64,000 nucleotides of DNA from assembly GCA_964235705.1 (NCBI GenBank), contig CAXSDP010000004.1:1-64000 (forward strand). The letters are read 5' to 3'. A program made the position numbers and the translations under genes. This document shows, piece by piece, positions 56,064-64,000 of the stretch (position 1 is the first letter of the stretch; each line of letters opens with the position of its first letter). Source of the DNA: RH-AL1 sp964235705. Lineage in GTDB: Bacteria; Pseudomonadota; Alphaproteobacteria; Rhizobiales; Beijerinckiaceae. Under the pieces are notes generated by a model. That model made no database searches. It was not told where the DNA came from and saw only the letters and a list, made by a program, of their open reading frames with translations.

Positions 56064-57566
56064 ATGAGTTTCGCGATCGACCTAGGGCTCACCGGCGAGG
56101 GGGCCGGCACGCTCGACCTCGTCGAGCTGCTCGCCACCCGGCTCCTCGTGCAGGGCAATTCCGGCTCCGGCAAATCGCACCTGCTCCGTCGGCTGCTGGA
56201 ACAAAGCGCCGGGCTCGTCCAGCAGGCCGTGATCGATCCCGAGGGCGACTTCGTGACGCTCGCGGAACGCTACGGCCACGTCGTGGTCGAGGCGGACGGC
56301 GACGACGTGGAGTTGCAGCGCATCGCCGCGCGGGTGCGCGAGCATCGCGTGTCCGTGGTGCTGTCGCTGGAAGGGCTCGATGCGGAAGAGCAGATGCGGG
56401 CCGCCGCCGCCTTCCTTGGCGGCCTGTTCGACGCGGATCGCGCGCAATGGTACCCGATGCTCGTGGTGGTGGACGAGGCTCAGCTGTTCGCCCCCGCCGC
56501 TAGCGGCGAGGTGTCGGACGAGGCGCGTCGGCTGTCGCTCGGCGCGATGACCAACCTGATGTGCCGCGGCCGCAAGCGCGGGCTCGCCGGCGTCATCGCC
56601 ACGCAGCGTCTGGCCAAGCTCGCCAAGAACGTGGCGGCGGAAGCCTCCAACTTCCTGATGGGACGCACCTTCCTCGACATCGACATGGCGCGCGCCGCCG
56701 ACCTGCTCGGGCTGGAGCGCCGCCAGGCGGAGATGTTCCGCGACCTGCCGCGCGGGCACTTCGTGGCGCTGGGGCCGGCCCTGTCGAAGCGCCCGCTGCC
56801 GATCGCGGTCGGCCCGACGCTGACCGGCACCCGCGCGACGCCCCTCAGCCTGGTGCCGCCGCCGCAGCCGGGCCTCGACAGCCGCTCGCTGATCCTCACC
56901 GCGGGTGCGGACGAGCCGGCGCGCCTGGCCCCCGCCGCCCGCGCGAGGCCGCGGCCGACCACGCAGGACGTGCTCGTCCAACTCGCCAATTACCGCTCGC
57001 CATCCGATGACGCCGTGCCCGACGAGGAGCCCGGCGACCCGGCCGAGCGCGAAGCGACGCTCGTCTCAATCCTCGCCTCGGTGCTAGCCGACGCCGACGC
57101 GGGGACGTGCACGCCGGCCACCCTCTACCAGGACTTCACCGTGCGCTGCCGCATCCGGCGGATCAGGGGCGACGTCATGGGCTTGGCCGAGTTCAAGCGG
57201 CGGCTGGCGGTCGCGCGGGCGGGCGTCGGGGGCGGCGAGGCGCCCGATGGTCCGGCTTGGGAGCGCGCGCAGGAGGTGGCGGCCGGGTTGCCGGACGACC
57301 TCGCCGGCCTTTACCTCTTGGTGGTGCGGGCGGCGATCGCGGGCGAGCCTTGCCCGTCAGACGCCTCGCTCGCCGCCGCCTACGGCACCAGCTCGTCCGG
57401 GCGGGCGCGCCGCATGCTGGCCTACCTGGAGGAGCGCGGCACCATCGTGACCCGCCGCGACCTGCGTGGCGCCCCGATCATCGCGATCCTCGATCCCGCC
57501 GTGGAGACCGCGCCGGGCGAACCGGAGGTCGGATCGGGACCGGCCAAGCGGCGCGGCCGGGGCTGA
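56064..57566 (+). CDS. HerA-like ATP-binding protein (DUF87 type)
   Basis: A 500-residue protein. Its first 250 residues form a HerA/FtsK-like ATPase: Walker A VQGNSGSGKSHLLRRL (30-45), AVIDPEGDF, Walker B MLVVVDEAQLFAP and an RGRKRGLAGVIATQR sensor region. The C-terminal half has a helical segment with a predicted winged-helix region (SLAAAYGTSSSGRARRMLAY). Typical HerA helicases pair with NurA nuclease; none is adjacent. It starts with ATG at 56064, after a 111-bp gap from the SOD gene. Function is unknown beyond ATP binding. Confidence 0.85.
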   Translation: MSFAIDLGLTGEGAGTLDLVELLATRLLVQGNSGSGKSHLLRRLLEQSAGLVQQAVIDPEGDFVTLAERYGHVVVEADGDDVELQRIAARVREHRVSVVLSLEGLDAEEQMRAAAAFLGGLFDADRAQWYPMLVVVDEAQLFAPAASGEVSDEARRLSLGAMTNLMCRGRKRGLAGVIATQRLAKLAKNVAAEASNFLMGRTFLDIDMARAADLLGLERRQAEMFRDLPRGHFVALGPALSKRPLPIAVGPTLTGTRATPLSLVPPPQPGLDSRSLILTAGADEPARLAPAARARPRPTTQDVLVQLANYRSPSDDAVPDEEPGDPAEREATLVSILASVLADADAGTCTPATLYQDFTVRCRIRRIRGDVMGLAEFKRRLAVARAGVGGGEAPDGPAWERAQEVAAGLPDDLAGLYLLVVRAAIAGEPCPSDASLAAAYGTSSSGRARRMLAYLEERGTIVTRRDLRGAPIIAILDPAVETAPGEPEVGSGPAKRRGRG

Positions 57567-57720
57567 TCCCGGACACGGCGGTGTTCGCGGATCGACCCGG
57601 CGCCCGCCTTCGTGGGATAAGGACGTCGGGTGAGCGGCGGTGGTTGCGGCTTTCGAGTCCAAGCCGTATGGCGAGCGACGCGCGACACGATCCCGGACGC
57701 GGCCGACCCTGGACGGTACC

Positions 57721-58098
57721 ATGCCCAAACTCCTCCTCGTCGAGGATCACGAAGAGCTTTGGGATTTCCTGTCGCGACGCCTTCGCCGGCGCGGGTTCGA
57801 GGTCATCCTCGCGCACGACGGCCAGCAAGCCCTCGACCAGGCGTCCTCGGCGTCACCCGACCTCATGCTCCTCGATATGGACCTGCCGATCATGGACGGC
57901 TGGAGCGTGGCCCGCACCCTGCGGGCGCGGGCGAACGCGTTGCCCATCATCGCCCTGACCGCGCATGCGATGAGCGGGGACAAGGCGAAGGCGCTGGAAG
58001 CCGGGTGCGACGAGTACCACCCGAAGCCGGTCGACTTCGGCCGCCTCCTGGTACAGGTCGACGAGTTGCTGCGGCGCCGTCAGGTCACGGATGCCTGA
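57721..58098 (+). CDS. single-domain response regulator
   Basis: A 125-residue receiver-only protein: acidic pocket VEDHEELWD, phospho-Asp in MLLDMDLPIMDGW, Thr in ALTAHAM and Lys in YHPKPVDF. The ATG at 57721 begins MPKLLLVED; longer upstream frames are not conserved. It probably relays phosphate from the hybrid kinase encoded 467 bp downstream or from the kai-operon kinase. No output domain is present. Confidence 0.92.
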   Translation: MPKLLLVEDHEELWDFLSRRLRRRGFEVILAHDGQQALDQASSASPDLMLLDMDLPIMDGWSVARTLRARANALPIIALTAHAMSGDKAKALEAGCDEYHPKPVDFGRLLVQVDELLRRRQVTDA

Positions 58099-58564
58099 AA
58101 CGCGCGCTCACGCCGCCTCGATCGGCCCCAGACGGGGCCTGCTGGCACGTCCGTCCAGGACGGCTTCGTGAGAACCGGGATGCCGGGTTCCCCGATGGCC
58201 CTGGTCGAGGACCGCGATCCCGGCGTGGCCGGCGAGAGGGCGCCCGGTGGAGGCGAGGACCGACTCGTCGATCCAACGAAGTCCGCTGCCCGGTAGGGCG
58301 GTCAACATCATGGTCGGACGGCGTCGAGGAAGCCCCGCCCGTGGCGGGGCCGCGCTCGATCGTCCCGTTCCTGTCATCGTGCAAGATCGGATGGTTTCGT
58401 CGGGCGGCATGGGCCATGGGGTTCTTCACCCGAGGCGTCCGCTCCCTCCGGTGCGATCGCGTGAGCGCGATGGGTCACGCGGAAGCGTTGCGCAAGCTCG
58501 ACGGTGGGGCCAAGGTCGGTCTCGCGCGACCGCTTCGCCGAGCCAGCACCCGGAGCCAGATCCC
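58099..58564. other. intergenic region, no gene supported
   Basis: This is 466 bp between the response regulator and the hybrid kinase. Open frames on both strands are Arg/Gly-rich, without family motifs or ribosome binding sites. I see no tandem repeat or clear terminator. Confidence 0.55.
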
Positions 58565-60949
58565 TTGAAAAACTTCCTGAAGGTTCTGGCGCGGAGCAGG
58601 CTAACGGTTTGGACGCGCTACGGCGTCCTGATCGGCTCGCTCGCCCTCGTCACGATATTCCGGTTATTCGTGCCGCTCGATACCGCGCCATTCCTCCTCT
58701 ACCTGCCGGTCGTGTTCCTGTTCAGCGTCGCGCTGGGGCAAGGGCCGGGCCTGCTCGGCGTCGCGATCTCGGCGGTGCTGGCCGCCAGTTTCTTCGCCCA
58801 TCCGGGGTCCTCGTGGTGGCAGCTGACAACGCCGCAATGGATCGCCATCGCCGAGTACCTGCTGGTCGGCGTCGCGATGGTGGAGGTGTGCAACGCCCTG
58901 CGGAAGGTGATCTTCGACAACGAGACGGCGTTCACGCGCCTGGGCAAGAGCGAGACGGACCTGCGCACGATCCTCGACACGGTGCCGGTCGGCATCATGT
59001 TCGCCGAAGCGCCATCCGGGCGGATCGTCGGCCGCAACAAGCGGATGGACGACATCGTCGGCAAAGGGAATGGGCGCTCGAAGTCCATGGAGGAGTACGG
59101 GGCTTGGACGGCCTTCCACGCCGACGGACGTCGCGTCGAGGTGCACGAGTATCCCTTGACCCAGGTCCTCAAGGCTGGGGCGGCGGAGGCGTCGCTGGAA
59201 GTCCAATACCAGCGCCGGGACGGCTCGAAGGTGTGGCTCGACCTGATCGCCACAGCCACGCGGGCGGGCGGCGTTCTCACCGGCGCGGTCGTCGCGGTGT
59301 CCGACATCGACGCGCGCAAGCGGGCGGAAGCCGTCCAGACGCTTATGACGGCGGAGCTGAGTCAGCGCAAGGAGGAGGCGGAGGCGGCGCGCAACGCCGC
59401 CGAGGCGGCCAACAGGGCGAAGAGCGCCTTCCTCGCCAACATGAGCCATGAGCTGCGCACACCGCTCTCGGCGGTGATCGGCTACACCGAGCTCCTGGAG
59501 GAGGAGATCGCCGAGATCGACGAACCCGGCATGCTGACCGACCTCGCGAAGATCAAGACCAACGCCAAGCACCTACTCAGCCTCATCAACGACGTCCTCG
59601 ACCTCAGCAAGGTCGAGGCCAGCAAGATGGAGGTCTTCGCCGAAGAGTTCGACGTGGACGCCTTCGTGCGCGACGCCGCCGCGACCGTCGACGCGCTCGT
59701 CCGAACTAAATCGAACACGCTCGTGCTCGCGCTGACCGACGACCTCGGCACGATCCATTCGGACCCGGTCAAGCTGCGGCAATGCTTGTTCAACCTGCTC
59801 AGCAACGCTTGCAAGTTCACCGAGAACGGACGGATCACGCTACGCGTCGAGCGGGAGCGCGCGACGGGCGGCGACTGGCTGGCGGTCGCGGTGGAGGACA
59901 CGGGCATCGGCATGACCCCCGAGCAGCTGCGGCGGCTGTTCGAGCGTTTCACCCAGGCGGACGAGACGACGACCCGCAAGTTCGGTGGGACCGGGCTCGG
60001 GCTCGCGCTCAGCCGCGCCTTCGCCCGGCTACTCGGGGGCGACATCACCGTGACGAGCACGGAGGGCGAGGGCACGTGCTTCACGCTGCGGGTACCGGCC
60101 GTCGCGCCGGTCCGCGACGTGGCGGAGGTCGCCGACCCGGATCTCGAAGGAACCCAGACCGACACGGTGCGCGACCTCGTGCTCGTGATCGACGACGACG
60201 CCTCGCAGCGCGAGCTGCTGAGCCGCTTCCTCGCTAAGCAGAACTTCGCTACGCGGACCGCCGGGGACGCTCGCGGCGGCCTGGCGCTGGCGCGCTCCCT
60301 GAAACCCCGCGTGATCCTCCTCGACGTGATGCTGCCCGATCAGGACGGCTGGTCCGTCCTCAACGTCCTCAAGGCGGGGGCAGACACGGCCGACATCCCC
60401 GTGGTGATGGTCAGCTTCGTCGCGGAGCCGGGGCTGAGCGCGGCGCTCGGCGCCGCCGACGCGGTGATGAAGCCGATCGACTGGGTGAGGCTCAAGACCG
60501 TCATGCAGCGGTTCCGGGGTGACGACCTCGCGGCGGACCACGCCAAGGTCGGCGACGTGCTGGTGATCGACGATGACCCCGACATGCGCCAGCGGCTGCG
60601 GACCATGCTGGAGCGGGACGCGTGGGTGGTCCGGGAAGCGGGCGACGGCGCGCAGGCGTTGGAGCGCGTGGCGCAAGCGCCGCCCCGCATGATCCTCCTC
60701 GACCTGACCATGCCGATGATGGACGGTTTCGCCTTCCTCCATCGCCTCCGCGCGATCCCCGGCTGCGCGGACATCCCGGTCGTGGTGCTCAGCGCGCGCG
60801 ACATCTCCATCGCGGAATACGAGCGGCTGGGGGAGGCCGATCGCGTGCTGAAGAAGGGCGAGACGAGCATGAAGCAGCTGGCGAGCGAGGTCCGAGCGCT
60901 CGGTTTCCCGAAAGTGCCGGCCGTGATGCCGGACGCGTCATCGACGTGA
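58565..60949 (+). CDS. membrane hybrid histidine kinase (DUF4118-PAS-HisKA-HATPase-REC-REC)
   Basis: A 794-residue kinase. Residues about 12-115 form the KdpD-like DUF4118 membrane module (YGVLIGSLALVTIFRLFVPL, then LLYLPVVFLFSVALG). A PAS domain follows (about 135-255), then HisKA with phospho-His in SHELRTPLSAVIGY, and HATPase motifs NLLSNACKFTENG, DTGIGM and GTGLGLALSRAF. Two receiver domains follow, with phospho-Asp in LLDVMLPDQDGW and LLDLTMPMMDGF. The start is a TTG at 58565 with GGAG nine bases upstream; earlier in-frame sequence is not conserved. Signal and target are unknown. Confidence 0.88.
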   Translation: MKNFLKVLARSRLTVWTRYGVLIGSLALVTIFRLFVPLDTAPFLLYLPVVFLFSVALGQGPGLLGVAISAVLAASFFAHPGSSWWQLTTPQWIAIAEYLLVGVAMVEVCNALRKVIFDNETAFTRLGKSETDLRTILDTVPVGIMFAEAPSGRIVGRNKRMDDIVGKGNGRSKSMEEYGAWTAFHADGRRVEVHEYPLTQVLKAGAAEASLEVQYQRRDGSKVWLDLIATATRAGGVLTGAVVAVSDIDARKRAEAVQTLMTAELSQRKEEAEAARNAAEAANRAKSAFLANMSHELRTPLSAVIGYTELLEEEIAEIDEPGMLTDLAKIKTNAKHLLSLINDVLDLSKVEASKMEVFAEEFDVDAFVRDAAATVDALVRTKSNTLVLALTDDLGTIHSDPVKLRQCLFNLLSNACKFTENGRITLRVERERATGGDWLAVAVEDTGIGMTPEQLRRLFERFTQADETTTRKFGGTGLGLALSRAFARLLGGDITVTSTEGEGTCFTLRVPAVAPVRDVAEVADPDLEGTQTDTVRDLVLVIDDDASQRELLSRFLAKQNFATRTAGDARGGLALARSLKPRVILLDVMLPDQDGWSVLNVLKAGADTADIPVVMVSFVAEPGLSAALGAADAVMKPIDWVRLKTVMQRFRGDDLAADHAKVGDVLVIDDDPDMRQRLRTMLERDAWVVREAGDGAQALERVAQAPPRMILLDLTMPMMDGFAFLHRLRAIPGCADIPVVVLSARDISIAEYERLGEADRVLKKGETSMKQLASEVRALGFPKVPAVMPDASST

Positions 60950-60975
60950 CGTCAGCTCGCGGCGGCGGCTCGAGA

Positions 60976-61239
60976 TCAGCGACCGCTCGTTCTTCGGAAT
61001 CTCCTTGGCGTTGCCGGGCTTGGCGGCCGGGCTGACGCGCGGATGTCGGCCAGCGGCTCGTTGAGGTGTACGTGCGCGTCGATGTGGTCGATCCAGGCCA
61101 GCGGCCGGGAATGATGCTGGTGATCGGCCGGGTCGTTCCTCGTCGGCTTGACCCCGCCCTCGCGGAGATGGCCGACCTTGCCGATGAGCGTTCCATCGGA
61201 CGCGATGACCTCCCGTGCTTGGGCGATGCCGCCGACCAC
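60976..61239 (-). CDS. DUF2171 domain protein
   Basis: An 87-residue protein with the DUF2171 (PRC-barrel-like) pattern: VIASDGTLIGKVGHL, KPTRNDPADHQHHSRPLAWI and DAHVHLNEPLADIRAS. The GTG at 61239 is chosen because GAGGGAG lies six bases upstream; a TTG at 61272 is the alternative. The last 17 residues are unusual. In the neighbouring frame the sequence continues as AAKPGNAKEIPKNERSLISS and ends at 60938, which looks more protein-like, so a frameshift near 61040 is possible. The protein is convergent with the hybrid kinase gene. Its family is common in stress-induced alphaproteobacterial loci; function is unknown. Confidence 0.7.
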   Translation of the reverse strand: MVGGIAQAREVIASDGTLIGKVGHLREGGVKPTRNDPADHQHHSRPLAWIDHIDAHVHLNEPLADIRASARPPSPATPRRFRRTSGR

Positions 61240-61273
61240 GAGGGACTCCCTCGCCCGAACGCCCGGTTCCAAA

Positions 61274-61298
61274 GGAACACAACATCATCGTTGTCGTT
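61274..61298 (+). promoter_or_regulatory. EcfG-type general stress promoter
   Basis: GGAAC at 61274-61278, a 16-bp spacer and CGTT at 61295-61298 match the alphaproteobacterial sigma-EcfG consensus GGAAC-N16/17-CGTT, 62 bp before the catalase-family ATG. The element is nearly palindromic (GGAAC...GTTCC). A weaker copy (GGAAC-N16-TGTT) reads leftward toward the DUF2171 gene. Confidence 0.65.
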
Positions 61299-61359
61299 CC
61301 TCGCCTTAAGCGAATGGCCGTCGCGGCGGTCAACAGAAGCTAAGGTCGAAAGGTCAACA

Positions 61360-62424
61360 ATGGAAACGAAACGCAGCTACGTGCGCTACGCCGCCGGTGT
61401 GGAACACGTACCCGATGGCGAGGACGACGCGATCGAGGCGATCATCGCCTCCATGACCCACGAGAGCGAGATCACCGCCGAGCGCTACAAGCACGCGGTG
61501 CGCGCCTCGCACGCCAAGAGCCACGGGCTGCTCAAGGGCGAACTGCGCGTCCTCGACGGCTTGCCGGAGCCGCTCAGGCAGGGACTCTTCGCCCATCCCG
61601 CGATGTATCCGGTGGCCGTACGCATGGCGGTCGGCCCGGGCGAACTGCTCTCGGACGCCGTTTCCACGCATCGCGGCATGGCGATCAAGGTGTTCGGCGC
61701 GACCGGGACCAAGCTGCCCGGACACGTCGACGACACCCAGGACTTCGTGCTGGCGTCCGGACCCGCCTTCCCCCAACCGGACGCGGCCGGCTTCCTCAAG
61801 AGCATGAAGGGCCTGGAGAAGGTGACGGCGCGCTCGGAGGGCTTCAAGGAAACGGTGTCGACGGCGGCACGGCTGGCCAATGCCGCGATCGGCGGGGCGA
61901 GTGGCACCCTCGACTTCTTCGGCCATCCGCCCATCCCACCGCTCGCCGACACTTATTACAGCCAGGCGGCCATACGTTACGGCGAGTACATTGCCAAGAT
62001 CGCCGTCACTCCCGTCACCCCGGCGCTGGTCGCGTTGGCCGACACCAAGCTCGACATCCACGCCGACCCGGACGTCTTCCGGAATTCGGTCGTCGACTTC
62101 CTGCGCGGCCAAGGCGCCGAGTTCGAACTGCGCGTACAGCTTTGCACCGACCTGGAGGCCATGCCGGTCGAGGACGCCTCGGTGGTTTGGTCGGAGGGCG
62201 AGAGTCCCTACGTCGCCGTCGCGCGCGTCGTGCTCCCGCCACAGGACGCCTACGGCGCGGCACGGCAGGCGTTCATGGACGACGTGATGTCGTTTCGCCC
62301 GGCGCACAGCCTGGAAGCGCACCGGCCGCTCGGCTCGCTCATGCGGGCGCGCCTCAAGACCTACCAGCGCTTGTCAGCCTTTCGCCACGAGCGCAACGGC
62401 CAAGCGCAACGGGAGCCTCGAACG
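61360..62424 (+). CDS. catalase family protein (y4iL-like), 3' end in scaffold gap
   Basis: A heme catalase-like protein of the small clade without the full catalase N- and C-terminal domains. 355 residues are visible before the gap. The distal His region is RASHAKSHGLLKGEL, with THRGMAIKVFGATG and TQDFVLASGP. The proximal heme-Tyr motif is RARLKTYQRLSAFRHERNG, near the end. Only a short C-terminal piece is missing. The ATG at 61360 follows an EcfG-type promoter, so expression in the general stress response is likely. Members of this clade are often annotated as catalase without proof of activity. Confidence 0.85.
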
Positions 62425-62524
62425 NNNNNNNNNNNNNNNNNNNNNNNNNNNNNNNNNNNNNNNNNNNNNNNNNNNNNNNNNNNNNNNNNNNNNNNNNNNN
62501 NNNNNNNNNNNNNNNNNNNNNNNN
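62425..62524. other. scaffold gap (100 N) without duplicated flanks
   Basis: This is 100 Ns between the convergent catalase-family and DUF2252 genes. Unlike the other three gaps, the flanks share no repeat, so real sequence of unknown length is missing here, including both gene ends. Confidence 0.9.
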
Positions 62525-63828
62525 GTCATCAACGCGTAGCGGCGGCAATGTTCGAGGTAGGCCTCCTCGTGCTTGACGATGAGGCCGACGACCGCCTGCC
62601 ACAGCCACGAGGGCGCGTCGAGGTCGGACGGCCTTTCCTGCAAGTCGCGCCGCCAGGCGAGCCGCACGTCGTGGGTCATCTGTCGCCCGTGCGCCCGCCC
62701 GACCACGAAGGCCAGGTAACGGGCGGCGCCCAGCGCCTCGCGCCGCGAGAACTGCTCGATCTCCAGCTTCAAGTCTTCCGGCAACAGCTCGCGCACGACG
62801 ACCGGCCGTTCGTGGAGGTCCGCCGCCGCCATGCGGTCACCGAGGTTGGGCGACATCGCCCGTGCGCCGGTCACGACGCGCTCGGCGTGGTGGGTCGGCA
62901 TCGCGGCGGCATCGGCCGAGGGCGCGACGGAGGGCACGGCTTCCTTGATGTCGATCAACGACAGCTTGTCCTTTCGCTCACCCGTGAGGTGGACGAGGGC
63001 GGCGTAGCGGAGCTTGCCGAGCGAGGAACACCCCTTCATCCAGTAGGCGGAATCGAGCAGTTCGACCTTGGCTTTGTCCGAACGCTTGTTGAGGGTCAGG
63101 ATCAAGCTCTTCACGGCGGTGGAGTCGAGCAGCACGCCGACATCCCACTTTTCCTCGTCGCTCAGGCGCAGGAACGTCTTGCCGATCGGAATGGAGGGGC
63201 GAACGTCGGCGATGCGCTCGCGGGCGAGGTGCCGCCACTGCCGGCCGAGCGCCTGCTTGCGGACGGTGGCGACGAGTTCCGGCTCGCTGACCGCGTCCGC
63301 GTCCTCGGGCGCGAGGAGGCCGGCCTCGTAGCCGCCGATCATCTCCTCCAGCATGCGCGCCGTCGTCACGCCCGGGAGGTCCGAGCCCCTCGCCGCGCTG
63401 GCGAGCGACAGGGCCAACCTGACGAGGTCGTGGGCCGGGTTGCCGATCACGGTCTGGTCGAGGTCACGGACCTGGATGTCGACCTTGCCCTGGCTGTCGG
63501 CGATCGGTCCGAGGTTGCCGGCATGGCAGTCGCCGCAGATCCAAACGGGCGGGCCGTCCGGGAGGCCGCAATCGATCTGGGATAACCATTCGTAATGCTG
63601 GGCCGTGTTGCCCCTCACGAAGGCGTGGGCGGATCGCGCCATCTTGTCGAGGCGCCGCACTTCGAGGAGTTCCGCCCTGACGGCGGCATCGTGCGCTTCG
63701 GCCTTGATCACTCGCTCTTCCTTCAACGCGGATATCGGCGCCAGCCGGTCGCACCGCTCAAAGGCCACCGCCGGCGCACCCTCGTCGTGGGACTGGAGGG
63801 CCCGTGGGGCCTGAGATAGGGACCGCAC
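62525..63828 (-). CDS. DUF2252 family protein, 3' end in scaffold gap
   Basis: At least 434 residues of a DUF2252 protein, a family with a kinase-like (aminoglycoside phosphotransferase-like) fold. The core motifs are WICGDCHAGNLGPIA and DIQVRDLDQTVIGNPAHDLV, followed by RLALSLASAARG. Also present are SSLGKLRYAALVHLTGE and a late HGRQMTHDVRLAWRR. The ATG at 63828 begins MRSLSQAPRALQSHDEGAPA. The visible part nearly reaches the usual family length (about 430-460), so only the tail lies in the gap. Biochemical function is not established for the family. Confidence 0.85.
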
Positions 63829-64000
63829 CCTTTCCTTCCCGTTAAAAGGCTTGAACGCTCTCGCGTCATATCATCACGGCACGACGCGGGAACGATCAGC
63901 CTGGGGGATGGGGCGTCGTGACGTCCGCGTCGGAAGCCGGGCGCGATCGCGTCCGGACGATGGTCACAAAGGGCCGAGCAGGCGTCGGTACTCGGCCTCC

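Noticed and set aside
58085..58429. Minus-strand 114-codon frame between the response regulator and the hybrid kinase
   Set aside because: Arg/Pro/Ser-rich composition, no ribosome binding site and no motifs; it overlaps the response regulator end.
63829..64000. A further gene or EcfG promoter at the window end (GGGAACGATC near 63889)
   Set aside because: No CGTT lies at the correct spacing, and too little sequence remains to support a gene.

Overview
The window is very GC-rich and densely coded. Gene content points to an alphaproteobacterium, most likely in the Hyphomicrobiales (Rhizobiales) near Methylobacteriaceae. The clues are a KaiC-KaiB-KaiB-histidine kinase operon, a kdp locus ending in an EIIA-Ntr-like gene, a CysNC-type fusion, a GGAAC-N16-CGTT (EcfG-type) promoter and frequent 4-bp stop/start overlaps. 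The genus is an inference. No transposase, integrase, phage gene, CRISPR array or rRNA was seen.

Layout. 1-5400: a small exported Lys/Asp-rich protein, a site-2 protease, siroheme synthase CysG, a long AI-2E/PerM-type permease and tRNA-Ala(GGC) with a good sigma70 promoter. 5745-14558 (minus strand): one ten-gene operon. A PotABCD-type ABC importer is followed by an HcnABC/opine-oxidase-like flavin and [2Fe-2S] dehydrogenase, a half-size Rossmann protein, a second DAO-type oxidase and RidA. A LysR regulator lies divergently upstream. 15607-24352 (minus strand): an eight-gene operon of inositol-phosphate synthase, HD-domain protein, SAM methyltransferase, Gfo/Idh dehydrogenase, YcaO, TIM-barrel isomerase, GT4 glycosyltransferase and PIG-L deacetylase. 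It reads as a biosynthetic pathway for an unknown inositol/sugar metabolite and is the best candidate here for an undescribed system.

24727-37160: a Tat-exported bicupin oxalate decarboxylase; the potassium system kdpF-A-B-C-D-E with an extra 27-codon membrane ORF in front and a PtsN-like gene behind; and an outer-membrane beta-barrel protein. 37457-43363: a CysN-CysC fusion with a degenerate GTPase half, a nitrate/sulfonate-type ABC transporter and an amidohydrolase. 43381-50656: N-methylhydantoinase B and A, a GMC oxidoreductase and methylmalonate-semialdehyde dehydrogenase, a catabolic block. 50849-63828: the kai operon, an exported Fe/Mn superoxide dismutase, a HerA-like ATPase, a response regulator and hybrid kinase, a DUF2171 protein, a catalase-family protein behind an EcfG-type promoter, and a DUF2252 protein.

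Two sequence-level features cut across the annotation. First, degenerate micro-tandem repeats (15-24 bp units, 2-5 copies) recur in coding and non-coding DNA; those inside genes have units divisible by three. Second, there are four 100-N scaffold gaps, and three are flanked by identical 55-bp sequences on both sides. This is the signature of a k-mer assembler overlap, not biology. Collapsing the one at 53194-53403 restores an intact histidine kinase gene.
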